Shown piece by piece: positions 37,965 through 49,869 of a stretch of 64,000 bases of DNA. The stretch spans positions 310,001-374,000 of the forward strand of contig NZ_QDDL01000002.1 of NCBI RefSeq assembly GCF_003097315.1. Reading direction: 5' to 3'. Position 1 is the first letter of the stretch. The number at the start of each line of letters is the position of its first letter. This DNA comes from Pelagibaculum spongiae (GTDB taxonomy: Bacteria > Pseudomonadota > Gammaproteobacteria > Enterobacterales > Pelagibaculaceae). The position numbers and the translations under genes are program-made. Below the pieces are notes generated by a model. That model was not told where the DNA came from, did no database searches, and saw only the letters and a list, made by a program, of their open reading frames with translations.

Positions 37965-38477
37965 TTATGGGGTTGTAGCTACCACATGTTTTTCAACATG
38001 AGTTCTACCGCGAGGCGTAATTGTGAAATCTCTACAGGCAATATTTTTTTTATCGCACAACTTAAAAGCTCGGGTTTTAGTCCGTCCTTGTAAGTCCAAA
38101 ATAATGGTGTCGCCCAGATTTGTACTAGTTGCATTAATTACACTCAGCCCTTGAACAACAGCCAGAGTTTCAAATGTTGCCGCACCTTGTTTTTTAGCAA
38201 CCACTGCAACGTCACCGTTCCAGCTATTACCATCATCGGGACATTCATTATCGGTAGTGAGCTTTGCCACATCACAAATGCGAACTTCACTGGCACGCAC
38301 TAGCGCTTCAGATCGGGCAAGCCGAACCAAACTCGCCATTTCGTAACCGGCAGTTTCGGAATGTTTTCTGTAGATAGAGTTTTGAAAGGAAGGAATGGCC
38401 ACTGTGGCGAGAATCGCCAACAGGGCCATAGTGATCATCAATTCTACGAGGGTGAACCCCTTCTTATATTTCTGCAT
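37965..38477 (-). CDS. fimT: GspH/FimT-type pseudopilin (cluster 1, first gene)
   Basis: A 170-aa prepilin with leader MQKYKKG and [40 protein letters not shown] and the C-terminal Cys pair (KLCDKKNIACRDFTI) are typical of FimT/FimU. As first gene it sets the operon promoter upstream. Whether it functions as FimU or FimT cannot be told from sequence alone. Confidence 0.85.
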   Translation of the reverse strand: MQKYKKGFTLVELMITMALLAILATVAIPSFQNSIYRKHSETAGYEMASLVRLARSEALVRASEVRICDVAKLTTDNECPDDGNSWNGDVAVVAKKQGAATFETLAVVQGLSVINATSTNLGDTIILDLQGRTKTRAFKLCDKKNIACRDFTITPRGRTHVEKHVVATTP

Positions 38478-38941
38478 ATCAGGCCTTTCTTCTTATTGTC
38501 GATTGCAGTGGTTTTTCTTGTTTTTCGATTCGAATCAATCAGGGCTCTTTTTGTTATTTTTGACGCCTTGATTAACTCTACTGCATCGAACTTTATGCTT
38601 TGATTCTATTGACCCAAATCATTTAACACAACCTCTGGTATATGACACAACTTTTTTAAAATGTGAGAAATAGGGTGTCAATTACTATTTTGTCACCCAA
38701 CTCATAACTAGATAATTTTGATGAAAAGTTGAAGTTAAAAATGCGATAAAACAATCAGTTAGATACGCGATGAAGTGTTATCTCTGATGACAATACTGTT
38801 ACAAAGATATAAAACTGCAAAAACCAGACGGTTGAAACGTGTCTTTTTGTCGCGTTTTAAGTGGCTCTGAAAGATGATAAGTGGTCAGACCAGAGATTTG
38901 GGCGGCATTTAAGCTGACCGCCCAGTCAGGAAAGGATTGTT
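38478..38941. other. Intergenic region between ispH and pilus cluster 1
   Basis: 464 bases, AT-rich near fimT, with no supported gene. At the ispH side TGGGCGG (38899-38905) and CCGCCCA (38918-38924) form a seven-base hairpin after the ispH stop without a T-run, next to a short palindrome TGGTCAGACCA. The promoter of the fimT-pilE operon should lie here, but I see no convincing consensus. Confidence 0.4.
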
Positions 38942-39925
38942 CTATGAGTCGTTCTGTAACTCTTTAGGCAGAGTAAATACAATATTCTCAGCACGACCTT
39001 CAAGCTCAGTCGGCAAACTACCGCCCCAAGTTTGAAGTTTTCGAATCACTCGCTGCACTAATATTTCCGGTGCAGAAGCGCCCGCAGTAACGCCGACTGA
39101 GGTCACGCCATCTAGCCAGCTTTGTTGGATATCTTGCTCACCATCAACCAAATAGGCCGGCGTGCCGAGCTTTTCAGACAGTTCTCGCAGACGATTTGAA
39201 TTGGAGCTATTCACTGAGCCGACCACTAGCAACATATCTGAATTACGCGCCAAATCTTTTACTGCGTCTTGGCGGTTTTGAGTGGCATAGCAAATATCAT
39301 TTTTCTTTGGTCCGCGAACTTCAGGAAAGCGTGCTTTTAAAGCATCGATTACTTTGGCGGTATCATCCATCGAAAGCGTGGTCTGGGTAACGTAAGCCAG
39401 TTTTTCTGGCTGCTTAATATCTAACTCAGCAACTTCTTGCTCATCTTCTACCACCTGCATCTGGCCGCCATGGCTCCAGTCGAACTGGCCCATAGTACCT
39501 TCGACTTCCGGGTGGCCTCTATGACCAATCAACAAGCAGTCATAACCATCTTTGGCGTAACGCGCGACTTCCAAGTGAACCTTGGTGACTAGCGGGCAGG
39601 TTGCATCAAAAACCTTTAAACCACGGCGAGCCGCTTCTTGGCGTACCGCTTGCGAAACACCGTGCGCCGAAAAAATTACGATGGCGTCATCTGGCACTTC
39701 ATGCAATTCATCAACAAAAACTGCGCCACGATCTCGCAAATCGCCCACCACAAACTTGTTATGAACCACTTCATGGCGGACATAAATGGGGGCGTCGAAT
39801 AACTCAAGCGCACGATTAACAATATCAATCGCTCGGTCGACACCGGCACAAAAGCCGCGTGGATTGGCTAACTGGATTTTAATGTTATTGCGCTTTCCAC
39901 TATTCGAGTTCACACCGCTATTCAT
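38942..39925 (-). CDS. ispH: 4-hydroxy-3-methylbut-2-enyl diphosphate reductase IspH
   Basis: Last enzyme of the MEP isoprenoid pathway, giving IPP and DMAPP. The three cluster-binding cysteines lie in [25 protein letters not shown] and [13 protein letters not shown]. The catalytic Glu segment [18 protein letters not shown] and SSNSNRLRE are intact. The length of 327 aa is normal. Its ATG overlaps the fkpB stop by four bases, as in the usual fkpB-ispH pair. Confidence 0.97.
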   Translation of the reverse strand: MNSGVNSNSGKRNNIKIQLANPRGFCAGVDRAIDIVNRALELFDAPIYVRHEVVHNKFVVGDLRDRGAVFVDELHEVPDDAIVIFSAHGVSQAVRQEAARRGLKVFDATCPLVTKVHLEVARYAKDGYDCLLIGHRGHPEVEGTMGQFDWSHGGQMQVVEDEQEVAELDIKQPEKLAYVTQTTLSMDDTAKVIDALKARFPEVRGPKKNDICYATQNRQDAVKDLARNSDMLLVVGSVNSSNSNRLRELSEKLGTPAYLVDGEQDIQQSWLDGVTSVGVTAGASAPEILVQRVIRKLQTWGGSLPTELEGRAENIVFTLPKELQNDS

Positions 39926-40383
39926 GCCACCTCCAGAATTTCCACTTCAAAAATCACCGGAACACCAGCTAAAGGATGGTTGAAATCGATCAACACTTCT
40001 GCCCCTTCAAAGCTGCGCACGATACCTGGCCGTTCTGAGCCATCTGGCGCTGAAAAACCAACAATTACCCCTTCTTCCAATTCGAGGTCTGCTGGGAAAT
40101 TGGCCAGAGGAAAGTGACGAATAAACTCTGGATTCGGTTGACCAAAAGCCTCATCTGCCGAGAGCTCTAGGCTTTTGTTTTCGCCCGCACTCAAGCCCAT
40201 CATCGCCTGTTCAAACGCAGGGCCCATATTGCCGTCACCCACGGTAAACCTGGCAGGTGTGTCATTCACCTTGGTGCTGTCTGCTACCGAGCCATCTTTT
40301 AATTTAATCGTGAAATGTAACGTCACCTGACTTTCAGGCCCGATTATTCCAGCGGCTACTTCAGGATTTGCAGCGTCGCTCAT
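39922..40383 (-). CDS. fkpB: FKBP-type peptidyl-prolyl isomerase FkpB (SlpA)
   Basis: A 153-aa cytoplasmic FKBP with an inserted chaperone flap. Segments [49 protein letters not shown] and VDFNHPLAG-like [19 protein letters not shown] match the SlyD/SlpA group. It lacks the His-rich SlyD tail, so SlpA/FkpB is the better name. AGAGGG lies upstream of ATG. The lspA-ispH neighbourhood is typical. Confidence 0.93.
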   Translation of the reverse strand: MSDAANPEVAAGIIGPESQVTLHFTIKLKDGSVADSTKVNDTPARFTVGDGNMGPAFEQAMMGLSAGENKSLELSADEAFGQPNPEFIRHFPLANFPADLELEEGVIVGFSAPDGSERPGIVRSFEGAEVLIDFNHPLAGVPVIFEVEILEVA

Positions 40384-40415
40384 GGCGAACCCTCTTCTGA
40401 TCGTAAAACAGATAA

Positions 40416-40448
40416 TAAAAACGGATGCTCAAAATTGATGCATCCGTT
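40416..40448 (-). terminator. Intrinsic terminator between lspA and fkpB
   Basis: On the minus strand AACGGATGC, an 11-base loop and GCATCCGTT (arms 40440-40448 and 40420-40428) are followed by a T-run. It would end the ileS-lspA transcript before fkpB, so fkpB-ispH needs read-through or its own promoter. Confidence 0.75.
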
Positions 40449-40489
40449 GCAAAATTCAATAGGTCAGCAAGATTACATTGCTCGGGTGG

Positions 40490-40972
40490 TTATTTGCTTT
40501 CTTTATTAATGAAGCCATCTAACAGCATCAAAATTACACCACAAACAATCGCAACATCGGCAACATTAAATGCTGGCCAGTGACTGTTTTGGTAATAGAA
40601 ATCCAAAAAATCGACCACATGACCCAAGCGAACCCGGTCAATCAGGTTGCCAACTGCACCACCTAAAACACAAGATAAAGCAAAACCGTTTAGCTTCTCG
40701 TGCTGCGGTAATTTCCACAACCAAACAGCAATTACCACTGAAACAGTACCGGCTAATATCGAGAAGAACCAACGTTGCCAGCCACCCGCATCACTTAAAA
40801 AGCTGAAGGCTGCACCTTCGTTATAAAGCAGCGTCCAGTTAAAGAAGGGAAAAACTTCTATCGGGCGCGCAAACTCAAGCAACAGTTCTGCATAGTATTT
40901 ACTGGTTTGATCAAAAATGATCCAGAACGCAGCAATTAGCATCCATACCCAAAAAGACTTCCTGCCTACCAT
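40490..40972 (-). CDS. lspA: Lipoprotein signal peptidase LspA
   Basis: Membrane aspartic protease that cleaves prolipoprotein signal peptides. Four membrane helices are visible. The first carries IIFDQTSKYY, the middle has FNWTLLYNEGAAFSFLSD, and the catalytic Asp pair is in GNLIDRVRLGHVVDFLDF and FNVADVAIVCG. The start at 40972 (MVGRKS) has AGGAG six bases upstream and gives 160 aa; a TTG at 40987 lies in front of that site. It is downstream of ileS, as in most gammaproteobacteria. Confidence 0.95.
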   Translation of the reverse strand: MVGRKSFWVWMLIAAFWIIFDQTSKYYAELLLEFARPIEVFPFFNWTLLYNEGAAFSFLSDAGGWQRWFFSILAGTVSVVIAVWLWKLPQHEKLNGFALSCVLGGAVGNLIDRVRLGHVVDFLDFYYQNSHWPAFNVADVAIVCGVILMLLDGFINKESK

Positions 40973-41048
40973 CAAGTTCTCCTGCAAAGTGATGTCTCTT
41001 TTTATATCAACCGCTCAGCTCGATACAACGCATTGGATTGATAACGCA

Positions 41049-41096
41049 TCGTCATTCTCGCCAGAGATTGGCGAGGACCCAGAGACATGGGGTTTC
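41049..41096. repeat. REP/dRS3-like inverted repeat between ileS and lspA
   Basis: CTCGCCA (41057-41063) and TGGCGAG (41069-41075) form a perfect seven-base stem inside TCGTCATTCTCGCC ... GGCGAGGACCCAGAGAC. This layout resembles dispersed GTCATTC...-type elements of many proteobacteria. Only one copy was noticed in this window. Confidence 0.5.
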
Positions 41097-41197
41097 ACAA
41101 CCGTCGTAGTACTGAATTTGCGGCCATCAATTGGAAAAGCAACCAGACTGAACTGATCGTTTTTACACAATACAGCATTATTTCCCTGTAACTGGAT

Positions 41198-41225
41198 CCC
41201 GCCATTCCCTGGGCGGAATGGCGGG
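41198..41225. repeat. Perfect 11-bp palindrome between ileS and lspA
   Basis: CCCGCCATTCC (41198-41208) and GGAATGGCGGG (41215-41225) flank a six-base loop. There is no T-run on either side, so it is more likely a repeat element or RNA-stabilising hairpin than a terminator. Confidence 0.55.
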
Positions 41226-41262
41226 CCCAGCTAAATTTTGCGAAAGGTGGCGCTTAAATCAT

Positions 41263-44088
41263 TTATCCGTAATGACGCACTTCACCATCACCGGCAACGT
41301 TATCAATACAGCGACCACATAACTCAGGATGCTCACTGTGGCTGCCAACATCTGGGCGACGGTGCCAGCAACGCACGCATTTTTCAGCCGTGGCGTTGGC
41401 AACTAACGAGTAAAGACCTTCAACGTCAGTTTGCTGTGCGGCATCAGTTTTCTCAGATAACGGCAAAACACGCGCTTCAGAAGTAATGAAGATGAAACGT
41501 AACTCTTCACCCAGCTGGCTTAACGCCGCTTGCAATTTGTCATCAGCATAAAGCGTTAAATCTGCTTCCAGACTGCCGCCAATCACATTTTCTTTGCGGG
41601 CATTTTCCAACAGTTTGTTCACTGCAGAACGAATGTGCAAGATCTGATCCCAGTAGTCAGCATCCATTGCTTCGCCTTCTGGCAAACGCGCCAACTGGTC
41701 GTAGAATTCAGCAACAAATACTGTCTCTTCACGCTCACCTGGAATAAAGCTCCAGATTTCTTCAGCGGTGAAGCTAAGAATCGGCGCCATCCAACGAACC
41801 ATTGCTTCGGTCACATGGAATAAAGCGGTCTGACATGAACGACGGCCTAGGCTATCTGCTTGAGTGGTGTACTGGCGATCTTTAATAATATCCAGATAAA
41901 AACCACCCAACTCAACCGAACAGAAGTTATGCAATTTCTGGTAGATCAAATGGAATTGATAATCTTCATAAGCCGCTTTAATTTCATCTTGCAGGCGTGC
42001 TGCACGATCAACCACCCAGCGGTCTAGCGCTAGCATGTTTTCTGGCTCAACCATGTGTGCTTTTGGATCAAAGCCGCTCATGTTGGCCAATAGGAAGCGC
42101 GAGGTGTTGCGGATTCGACGATAAGAGTCTGAAGTCCGCTTGAGGATTTCATCCGATACCGTCATTTCTGCACGGTAATCAGTGGAAGCTACCCACAAAC
42201 GCAGCACGTCTGCACCCATGTTATCGGCAACTTTCTGCGGTGAAATCACATTGCCCAATGACTTGGACATTTTGCGACCTTTACCATCTACCGCGAAGCC
42301 ATGCGTCAGCACTTGCTTGTAGGGTGCGCAATCGTTGATCGCCATAGAAGTCATCAATGATGACATAAACCAACCGCGATGCTGGTCAGAACCTTCCAAA
42401 TATAAATCAGCTGGGAACTGCAATTGTTCGCGCTGTTTTAATACCGAGAAGTGAGTCACACCAGAATCAATCCATACGTCCAAGGTGTCGCTCACCTTGT
42501 CGTAGTCAGCCGCTTCAGCGCCTAGTAATTCTTCAGTTTCTAGCGCGAACCAAGCTTCAATGCCGCCTTGCTCAATTTTCGCAGCAACCTGCTCAATTAG
42601 CTCGGCAGTTCTTGGGTGCAACTCGCTGGTTTCTTTATGCACAAACAAAGCAATTGGCACGCCCCAAGTACGCTGGCGTGAAATACACCAGTCTGGACGG
42701 CCTTCAACCATGTTAGAAATGCGAAGTTCGCCCCATTCAGGCAACCAATCAACACCTTTAATGGCTTCCATTGCTTTTTGACGTAAGCCTTCCTTATCCA
42801 TAGAGATAAACCACTGGGCAGTGGCACGGAAGATAATGGGCGTTTTGTGGCGCCAGCAATGTGGATAACTGTGTTTGATATTTTTGGCATTTACCAAACG
42901 GCCTTTCTCGGTTAATAAATCGAGAACCGGCTGATTGGCTTTAAATACGTGCATGCCCGGGAAGTTTTCAGCATCGGAGTTGTAACAACCATTCGATGCC
43001 ACCGGATTATTCACCGGCAAGTTATAGCGACCGCCAACAACATAGTCATCTTGACCGTGAGCAGGCGCGGTGTGTACACAACCGGTTCCACCTTCAGTGG
43101 TTACGTGATCACCTAGAATCACGATCACTTGACGATCCTGGAATGGATGACGCAGCTTAACCAACTCCAGCGCAGCACCTTTACAGCGCGCAACAATCTT
43201 GAAGTTTTCTACGCCATAGCGTTCCATGGCTTCTTGATACAGGTCTTCAACGATCAGCAGGCGTTTTTGCTCACCATGAATTTCTGCCTGAACCAGCACA
43301 TATTCAAAATCAGCATGCAAAGAAACCGCTTCGTTGGCTGGCAAGGTCCAAGGCGTAGTGGTCCAGATCACCACATTGATTTCGCCTTCGCCTGCAGAGT
43401 CTTCTGTGGTCATTCGCTCAATAAACGCAGCTTCATCAACAACCGAGAAAGCAACATCAATCGATGGCGAAACCTTATCTTCGTATTCGACTTCCGCTTC
43501 AGCCAAAGCCGAACCGCAGTCAGTACACCAATGAACTGGCTTGTAGCCTTTCGCTAAGTGACCGTTTTCTACAATTTTGCCCAAGGCACGGACAATATTG
43601 GCTTCAGTGTCGAAGTTCATCGTTAGGTAAGGGTTTTCCCACTCACCTAAAATGCCCAAACGTACAAAACCAGCTTTCTGACCTTCTACCTGAGTCGCTG
43701 CATATTCGCGGCACTTCTTGCGGAAGTCATTTTCTGAAATCTTAATACCAGGTTTGCCAACTTTCTTTTCTACCTTGTGCTCAATTGGTAGTCCGTGGCA
43801 GTCCCAACCTGGAACGTAAGGCGCGTCAAAGCCAGCCACGGTACGTGACTTAACAATAATGTCCTTGAGAATTTTATTTACTGCGTGACCGATATGAATA
43901 TCGCCGTTGGCATAAGGAGGGCCGTCATGCAGGATGAACTTTTCGCGTCCAGCACGGGCATTACGAATCTTCTGGTAAATTTCCTGAGTCTGCCAGCGCT
44001 TGATAAAATCTGGCTCCCGCTTCGGCAAATTGCCACGCATCGGGAAATCTGTTTCAGGCAGATTCAGCGTATCTTTATACTCACTCAT
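41263..44088 (-). CDS. ileS: Isoleucyl-tRNA synthetase IleS
   Basis: Charges tRNA-Ile. The HIGH motif is in [18 protein letters not shown], the editing (CP1) domain has [13 protein letters not shown], and the KMSKS motif is in [15 protein letters not shown]. The C-terminal zinc site is [12 protein letters not shown] with CGRC 15-20 residues later. The length of 941 aa is normal for the bacterial type. It lies 20 bases after ribF. Confidence 0.97.
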   Translation of the reverse strand: MSEYKDTLNLPETDFPMRGNLPKREPDFIKRWQTQEIYQKIRNARAGREKFILHDGPPYANGDIHIGHAVNKILKDIIVKSRTVAGFDAPYVPGWDCHGLPIEHKVEKKVGKPGIKISENDFRKKCREYAATQVEGQKAGFVRLGILGEWENPYLTMNFDTEANIVRALGKIVENGHLAKGYKPVHWCTDCGSALAEAEVEYEDKVSPSIDVAFSVVDEAAFIERMTTEDSAGEGEINVVIWTTTPWTLPANEAVSLHADFEYVLVQAEIHGEQKRLLIVEDLYQEAMERYGVENFKIVARCKGAALELVKLRHPFQDRQVIVILGDHVTTEGGTGCVHTAPAHGQDDYVVGGRYNLPVNNPVASNGCYNSDAENFPGMHVFKANQPVLDLLTEKGRLVNAKNIKHSYPHCWRHKTPIIFRATAQWFISMDKEGLRQKAMEAIKGVDWLPEWGELRISNMVEGRPDWCISRQRTWGVPIALFVHKETSELHPRTAELIEQVAAKIEQGGIEAWFALETEELLGAEAADYDKVSDTLDVWIDSGVTHFSVLKQREQLQFPADLYLEGSDQHRGWFMSSLMTSMAINDCAPYKQVLTHGFAVDGKGRKMSKSLGNVISPQKVADNMGADVLRLWVASTDYRAEMTVSDEILKRTSDSYRRIRNTSRFLLANMSGFDPKAHMVEPENMLALDRWVVDRAARLQDEIKAAYEDYQFHLIYQKLHNFCSVELGGFYLDIIKDRQYTTQADSLGRRSCQTALFHVTEAMVRWMAPILSFTAEEIWSFIPGEREETVFVAEFYDQLARLPEGEAMDADYWDQILHIRSAVNKLLENARKENVIGGSLEADLTLYADDKLQAALSQLGEELRFIFITSEARVLPLSEKTDAAQQTDVEGLYSLVANATAEKCVRCWHRRPDVGSHSEHPELCGRCIDNVAGDGEVRHYG

Positions 44089-44108
44089 ATCGGTCGTCTT
44101 TAACCCGG

Positions 44109-45050
44109 TTAATGGCTGTTGGCCGTATATTCGGCCAGGAAATCTAGCGCCTGCAATTTGTCGATAGCTAATTGTTGCTTCAACTCTTCAGGTCCAGAAA
44201 AACGTTGTTCCGGTCGCAGCCGGTGAATAAATTCGACACTGGCATAGCACCCATAAAGGTCGCCATCATAGTCAAATAGATGTGTTTCAAGCCGCTGTTC
44301 TCGCCCATCAACGGTTGGCCTGAAACCTGCGTTGGCCATGCCGTACCAGCTTTGCCCTTTGGCAAAAAAGCGCACAACATAAACCCCCTGAACACCCAGT
44401 TTTCTTTTACCTGGGATCAGGTTTGCTGTGGGGAATCCTAACTGGCGCCCCAGTTGATCGCCATAAGCGACCCGACTGCTGATGCGATATTTACGCCCCA
44501 GCAAGTCTTCCACAGCGGATAAATCAGATTGCTTTAACATGGTGCGAATTCGAGTGCTGCTGACTCGGCAATCATTCATGGCATAGGTTTGGGTATCGAT
44601 GACCTGAAAACCATGATCACGGCCAGTTTGCCGCAATAAATTGAAATTGCCTTCGCGATTATGTCCAAAGCGGAAATCATCGCCGACCACTAAAAATTTC
44701 ACACCTAACCCATCGATTAGAACCTGACGGACAAAATCTGTCGCCAGTAAATCAGATAGTTTTCGGTTAAATGGCAAGCACAATAAGCGTTCGACACCTA
44801 ACTCGGCCATCGCTAGGTATTTTTCGCGCAAGCTGGCCAAACGCGCCGGCGCACCTTGAGGTGAAAAATATTCTCTTGGCTGAGGTTCAAACAGAATCAC
44901 CGTTGAAGGTAATCCCATTTTTTCAGCTTGCCGCATCAATTTGGATAAAACCGCCTGATGCCCCAGATGCACCCCATCGAAATTTCCAATGGTGGCGACA
45001 CATCCGTGGTGTCGGGGTTTCAGATTGTGCAGGCCGCGAATTAACTCCAT
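44109..45050 (-). CDS. ribF: Bifunctional riboflavin kinase / FAD synthetase RibF
   Basis: Makes FMN and FAD from riboflavin. The N-terminal adenylyltransferase has [32 protein letters not shown] and VSSTRIR. The C-terminal flavokinase has [16 protein letters not shown] and the [13 protein letters not shown] segment. At 313 aa it is a standard RibF. It lies between murJ and ileS as in Pseudomonas and E. coli. Confidence 0.96.
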   Translation of the reverse strand: MELIRGLHNLKPRHHGCVATIGNFDGVHLGHQAVLSKLMRQAEKMGLPSTVILFEPQPREYFSPQGAPARLASLREKYLAMAELGVERLLCLPFNRKLSDLLATDFVRQVLIDGLGVKFLVVGDDFRFGHNREGNFNLLRQTGRDHGFQVIDTQTYAMNDCRVSSTRIRTMLKQSDLSAVEDLLGRKYRISSRVAYGDQLGRQLGFPTANLIPGKRKLGVQGVYVVRFFAKGQSWYGMANAGFRPTVDGREQRLETHLFDYDGDLYGCYASVEFIHRLRPEQRFSGPEELKQQLAIDKLQALDFLAEYTANSH

Positions 45051-45119
45051 CGCACGACAAATCCTAGCTAAGCGAATCCGGCATTATATAAAGCGATTAC
45101 TCGCCACGCTACAAAGAAA

Positions 45120-46712
45120 CTACATTGGAGCGCGGATATGTCGTACTCGCAAGCCACTGATCAATAAAACACAGAAATATCCGAGTGCTCCGCCACCGAT
45201 CAATCCAGTCAGCCACAGCCCACGGTTCAAGGCATTTTGCGCCAGCCACCAACCGGATTCCGGGGTAAACCAAAGCAAAATAAATCCCATGGTAAAAAGC
45301 GCCAGCAGTAGACGAAGGATAAAAACACCCCAGCCAGCGGCAGCCTTCCAAACACCTGACTTGGCCAAACCATGCCATAACAAACCGGCATTAACGATTG
45401 CCGACAATGAAGTCGCCAAGGCGAGACCGGCATGTTGTAGCGGGAAAATTAGTGCCAAGTTAAACGCCATGTTGACCACCATCGCGATAATAGCGATACG
45501 TACTGGAGTTTTCATATCTTGTCTGGCATAGAAACCATTGGCCAACACTTTCACCAGAATAAATACCAGCAAACCAAGCGAATAGGCCCGCAAGCTTCTG
45601 GCTGCCATCAAAACATCATGATCAGTAAAAGCACCGTACTGGAATAATGTCGCCAGCATCGGTTCCGCCAATAAGCCCAGCCCGAGCGCTGCAGGTAGCC
45701 CAATCAAAAACACCATCCGTAATGACCAATCGATACTGGCAGAAAACTTTACCGTATCACCGCTGGTATGAGTTCGAGATAAGTGCGGCAGGACTACAGT
45801 CGCTAACGCAACACCGAAAACACCCAGAGGGAATTCCATCAAGCGATCAGAAAAATACAGCCAACTAATAGAACCGTCTTGTAGAAAGGAAGCGAGCAAG
45901 GTATCTAGCAATAGATTTATTTGGCCAACCGAAACACCAAACAGCGCCGGTATCATCAGCGTTAAAATTTGCTTAACGCCTTTATGTTGGCCACCCCATT
46001 TTAGCTTTGGCAACAAGCCTAATTTCCAGACGAACGGCAACTGAAATAGAAGCTGAGCGATTCCAGCAACAAAAACACCCCACGCCAAAGCAACTACCGG
46101 CTGCTCCATGCCTGGTGCAAAAACCAGCGCAGCAATAATTAGCGAGATATTCAACAGCACTGGAGTAAATGCTGGAATACCAAACTTACCCCAGGTGTTA
46201 AGAATCGCGCCACAAAAAGCGGTCAGCGATATCAGCATCAGATAGGGAAAGGTCACTCGCAATAACTGACCGGCCAATTCAAATTTTTCTGGCTGATCAA
46301 TAAAGCCCGGCGCAAAAACAGTGACTAATAAAGGAGCGGCAATCACCGCGATTAGATTGACGACAAAAAGAATTAGCGCCAGCGTGCCACCACTGTGAGC
46401 AACTAGGTCACGTACCGCAGCTTTACCACCTTCCTCTCGCCATTGTGACAACACAGGAACAAATGCTTGAGAAAACGCACCCTCTGCAAACAAACGACGC
46501 ATGAAATTGGGAATTTTGAAGGCAACAAAAAAAGCATCTGCTGCCGGTGAGCCGCCTAACAGTCGGGCTAAAATAATGTCTCTGGCGAACCCCATCACTC
46601 TTGATAACATTGTCATACTACTGACGAGCAGCGTCGAACTTAAGAGCCCTTTAGACTCGGCCTTTGAAGCCGGCGGCCTTACCGGTTGAGATTGTTGTTG
46701 TGAGCTTTGCAT
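45120..46712 (-). CDS. murJ: Lipid II flippase MurJ
   Basis: Membrane protein with about 14 helices that moves lipid II across the inner membrane. SSMTMLSRVMGFARDIILA, GGSPAADAFFVAFKIPNFM and RRLFAEGAFSQAFVPVLS are family signatures, as are the basic residues in the first helices. The start is uncertain: ATG 46712 (MQSSQQQ, 530 aa) is chosen; a TTG at 46751 would add 13 residues. It is divergent from rpsT across a short promoter region. Confidence 0.95.
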   Translation of the reverse strand: MQSSQQQSQPVRPPASKAESKGLLSSTLLVSSMTMLSRVMGFARDIILARLLGGSPAADAFFVAFKIPNFMRRLFAEGAFSQAFVPVLSQWREEGGKAAVRDLVAHSGGTLALILFVVNLIAVIAAPLLVTVFAPGFIDQPEKFELAGQLLRVTFPYLMLISLTAFCGAILNTWGKFGIPAFTPVLLNISLIIAALVFAPGMEQPVVALAWGVFVAGIAQLLFQLPFVWKLGLLPKLKWGGQHKGVKQILTLMIPALFGVSVGQINLLLDTLLASFLQDGSISWLYFSDRLMEFPLGVFGVALATVVLPHLSRTHTSGDTVKFSASIDWSLRMVFLIGLPAALGLGLLAEPMLATLFQYGAFTDHDVLMAARSLRAYSLGLLVFILVKVLANGFYARQDMKTPVRIAIIAMVVNMAFNLALIFPLQHAGLALATSLSAIVNAGLLWHGLAKSGVWKAAAGWGVFILRLLLALFTMGFILLWFTPESGWWLAQNALNRGLWLTGLIGGGALGYFCVLLISGLRVRHIRAPM

Positions 46713-46798
46713 ATCACCATTGATTCTATTCAAGCATCCATTTACCGGCAAAATCCTGCCCGCACCGTTACTTGCAGCCTAAACCGCATCGAAAAAGA

Positions 46799-46827
46799 TT
46801 GACAATCCTTCTTCAAGGCGGCATATT
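46799..46827 (+). promoter_or_regulatory. Sigma-70 promoter of rpsT
   Basis: TTGACA (46799-46804), a 17-base spacer and CATATT (46822-46827), followed by a GC-rich discriminator (CTCGCGCC). This is the pattern of growth-rate-controlled ribosomal promoters. It lies about 45 bases before the rpsT start. Confidence 0.75.
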
Positions 46828-46872
46828 CTCGCGCCTTGTTATACCCTAAATTTAATTACCGGGAGTTAAAAC

Positions 46873-47136
46873 GTGGCTAACTCTGCACAAGCCAGAAAGC
46901 GTGCCCGTCAGTCCGAGAAGCGGCGCCAGCACAATGCAAGCCGACGCTCCATGATGCGTACATTCATCAAGAAAGTTCTCAGCGCGATTGAGAGCGGAGA
47001 CAAAGCAGCAGCTGAAAGCGCCTATCAGGCGGTAGTACCTGTTCTGGATCGTGCGGCTAACAAAGGCCTGATCCACAAGAACAAGGCTGCACGCCACAAG
47101 TCTCGTTTGGCAGCGCACGTTAAAGCAATTGCTTAA
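46873..47136 (+). CDS. rpsT: 30S ribosomal protein S20
   Basis: An 87-aa, very basic 16S rRNA-binding protein. The N-terminus [20 protein letters not shown] and the motif [11 protein letters not shown] are typical, and so is [17 protein letters not shown] at the end. The start codon is GTG, with GGGAG eight bases upstream. E. coli rpsT uses TTG and is autoregulated through its weak start; a similar control is possible here. Confidence 0.97.
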   Translation: MANSAQARKRARQSEKRRQHNASRRSMMRTFIKKVLSAIESGDKAAAESAYQAVVPVLDRAANKGLIHKNKAARHKSRLAAHVKAIA

Positions 47137-47157
47137 TAACTGCTGACAAGACATCCC

Positions 47158-47187
47158 AAAAAAACCAGCTTTTAAGCTGGTTTTTTT
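47158..47187. terminator. Bidirectional terminator between rpsT and proB
   Basis: CCAGCT (47165-47170), loop TTTA, AGCTGG (47175-47180), flanked by seven A on the left and seven T on the right. It can stop both rpsT and the convergent proB transcript. Confidence 0.85.
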
Positions 47188-47220
47188 GTATCTGCTATTT
47201 GCTTTAAAGTCTTTTGGCAC

Positions 47221-48348
47221 TTAAAGCAATACCAGATTATCGCGATGAATCAGTTCTTCATCTGACATAAAACCTAGCACTTTAGAAATATCACTACTGG
47301 CTTTACCCTGAATTTTCTTAACGTCTTCTGAACTGTAATTGACCAATCCTCTAGCGACTTCTCGCCCTTGAGTATCAACACAAGCTACTAGCTCACCACG
47401 ACGAAAAACACCTTCCACACCGCGAACACCTACGGCCAACAAACTTCGACCAGATTGTTTCAGCACTTTCACCGCGCCATCATCTAGCTGCAGCTTGCCA
47501 TTCATTCGCAGCTGACCCGCCAGCCATTGCTTACGAGCCACTTCCCGCTCTCGACCTGACCACAACAAGGTTCCTTGTCGCTGGCCCTGCGAGAGCTGTT
47601 CGATAATCTTATCTTGCTTACCACAGGCGATCACTGTGGTTGCACCAGAACGCGCCGCTAAACGTGCAGCACGCAACTTGGTAATCATTCCGCCACGACC
47701 CAAACGCCCAGCATCACCCACCATTGCATCTAACGTATTATCGTCAGCGGCAGCTTGTTGGATTAATTCTGCATTGGGGTTTTTACGGGGGTCTTCTTTG
47801 AATAAGCCAGTTTGGTCGGTCAGAATCACCAGCAAATCTGCATCAAGCAAATTAGCGACCAGCGCAGCCAAGGTGTCGTTATCGCCAAAACGGATTTCAT
47901 CGGTGACTACCGTGTCATTCTCGTTAATGATTGGCACGACTTTATGAGACAGCAAAGCTCGTAAAGTGCTTCGACCATTAAGGTAACGACCACGATCGGA
48001 AAGATCTTCATGGGTCAGCAACACCTGAGCGGTCTGACTACCAAAAATTTGAAAGATATCTTCCCAAGCCTGGGCTAAACGCATTTGACCGACAGCGGCG
48101 GCAGCCTGCTGCTGATCTAACGATTCAGGCCGCTCTTGCCAGCCCAAAGATTCCATTCCGGCAGCGATTGCGCCGGAAGAAACTAACACCAGCTCGATGC
48201 CCTGCTCACGCAATGCTTCGAACTGGGTTACCCAACGGGCCATCGCCTTGCGGCTAAGACCTTTTCCGTCTTCTGTTAACAAGGAGCTGCCTATCTTTAC
48301 CACCCAGCGTCGAGCCTTAGGTATGGCAGCGTGCTCCCTTATCATCAT
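47221..48348 (-). CDS. proB: Glutamate 5-kinase ProB
   Basis: First enzyme of proline synthesis. The amino-acid kinase domain shows [46 protein letters not shown] and [16 protein letters not shown]-terminal PUA domain follows ([20 protein letters not shown]). The length of 375 aa is normal. The ATG overlaps the stop of a mini-ORF (ATGA) that is a degenerate copy of the obgE 3' end, and no Shine-Dalgarno site is visible before it. Confidence 0.95.
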   Translation of the reverse strand: MMIREHAAIPKARRWVVKIGSSLLTEDGKGLSRKAMARWVTQFEALREQGIELVLVSSGAIAAGMESLGWQERPESLDQQQAAAAVGQMRLAQAWEDIFQIFGSQTAQVLLTHEDLSDRGRYLNGRSTLRALLSHKVVPIINENDTVVTDEIRFGDNDTLAALVANLLDADLLVILTDQTGLFKEDPRKNPNAELIQQAAADDNTLDAMVGDAGRLGRGGMITKLRAARLAARSGATTVIACGKQDKIIEQLSQGQRQGTLLWSGREREVARKQWLAGQLRMNGKLQLDDGAVKVLKQSGRSLLAVGVRGVEGVFRRGELVACVDTQGREVARGLVNYSSEDVKKIQGKASSDISKVLGFMSDEELIHRDNLVLL

Positions 48349-48401
48349 TCATTACCGTCAATGTCATCGATACATGGTGCAAGATCGTACACCATCATCA
48401 T
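48345..48401 (-). other. Mini-ORF (18 codons) coupled to proB
   Basis: Encodes [18 protein letters not shown] and ends with TGA overlapping the proB ATG (ATGA). The last 15 residues are a variant of the ObgE C-terminus. It may be a coupling leader or duplication debris. Confidence 0.4.
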
Positions 48402-48415
48402 TCGTTAGCGTCAAT

Positions 48416-48454
48416 TCAATCGACAGAAAACAGTAGATCGTAAACCACCATCAT
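48416..48454 (-). other. Mini-ORF (12 codons) in obgE repeat copy C
   Basis: Encodes MMVVYDLLFSVD, then TGA, 14 bases before the next mini-ORF. It derives from repeat copy C and has no visible ribosome site. Confidence 0.3.
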
Positions 48455-48513
48455 TCGATAGCTTTAATACAATCCTTGTCAATCAACAGAAAACAGCAGA
48501 TCGCAGGCAAAGA

Positions 48514-49577
<1,064 letters not shown>

Positions 49578-49596
49578 AGAGTCTTCAAACTGTTAA

Positions 49597-49854
49597 TTAA
49601 CTAGCGACAACGCTAATGAACTGACGATTCTTAGGACCCTTAACTTCAAATTTTACCTGGCCATCCGCTACTGCGAATAAAGTATGATCGCGACCAACGC
49701 GAACATTCGTGCCAGCGTGGAAACGAGTTCCGCGTTGACGAACCAGAATATTACCTGATGATACGTTCTCGCCACCGTAACGCTTAACACCTAATCGTTT
49801 CGACTCGGAATCGCGACCGTTACGAGTACTACCACCTGCTTTTTTGTGTGCCAT
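49597..49854 (-). CDS. rpmA: 50S ribosomal protein L27
   Basis: An 85-aa basic protein near the peptidyl-transferase centre. It begins [19 protein letters not shown] and has [20 protein letters not shown] and [14 protein letters not shown], all typical of L27. It is 15 bases after rplU and in the same operon. Confidence 0.98.
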   Translation of the reverse strand: MAHKKAGGSTRNGRDSESKRLGVKRYGGENVSSGNILVRQRGTRFHAGTNVRVGRDHTLFAVADGQVKFEVKGPKNRQFISVVAS

Positions 49855-49869
49855 GGTTAGGACTCCTAG

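Noticed and set aside
38478-38941. pilY2 or another small pilus gene upstream of fimT
   Set aside because: No open frame with a ribosome site and family features was found in this gap.
48343-48513. CRISPR-like array
   Set aside because: Units are degenerate, have no regular unique spacers and derive from the adjacent obgE end; no cas genes are present.
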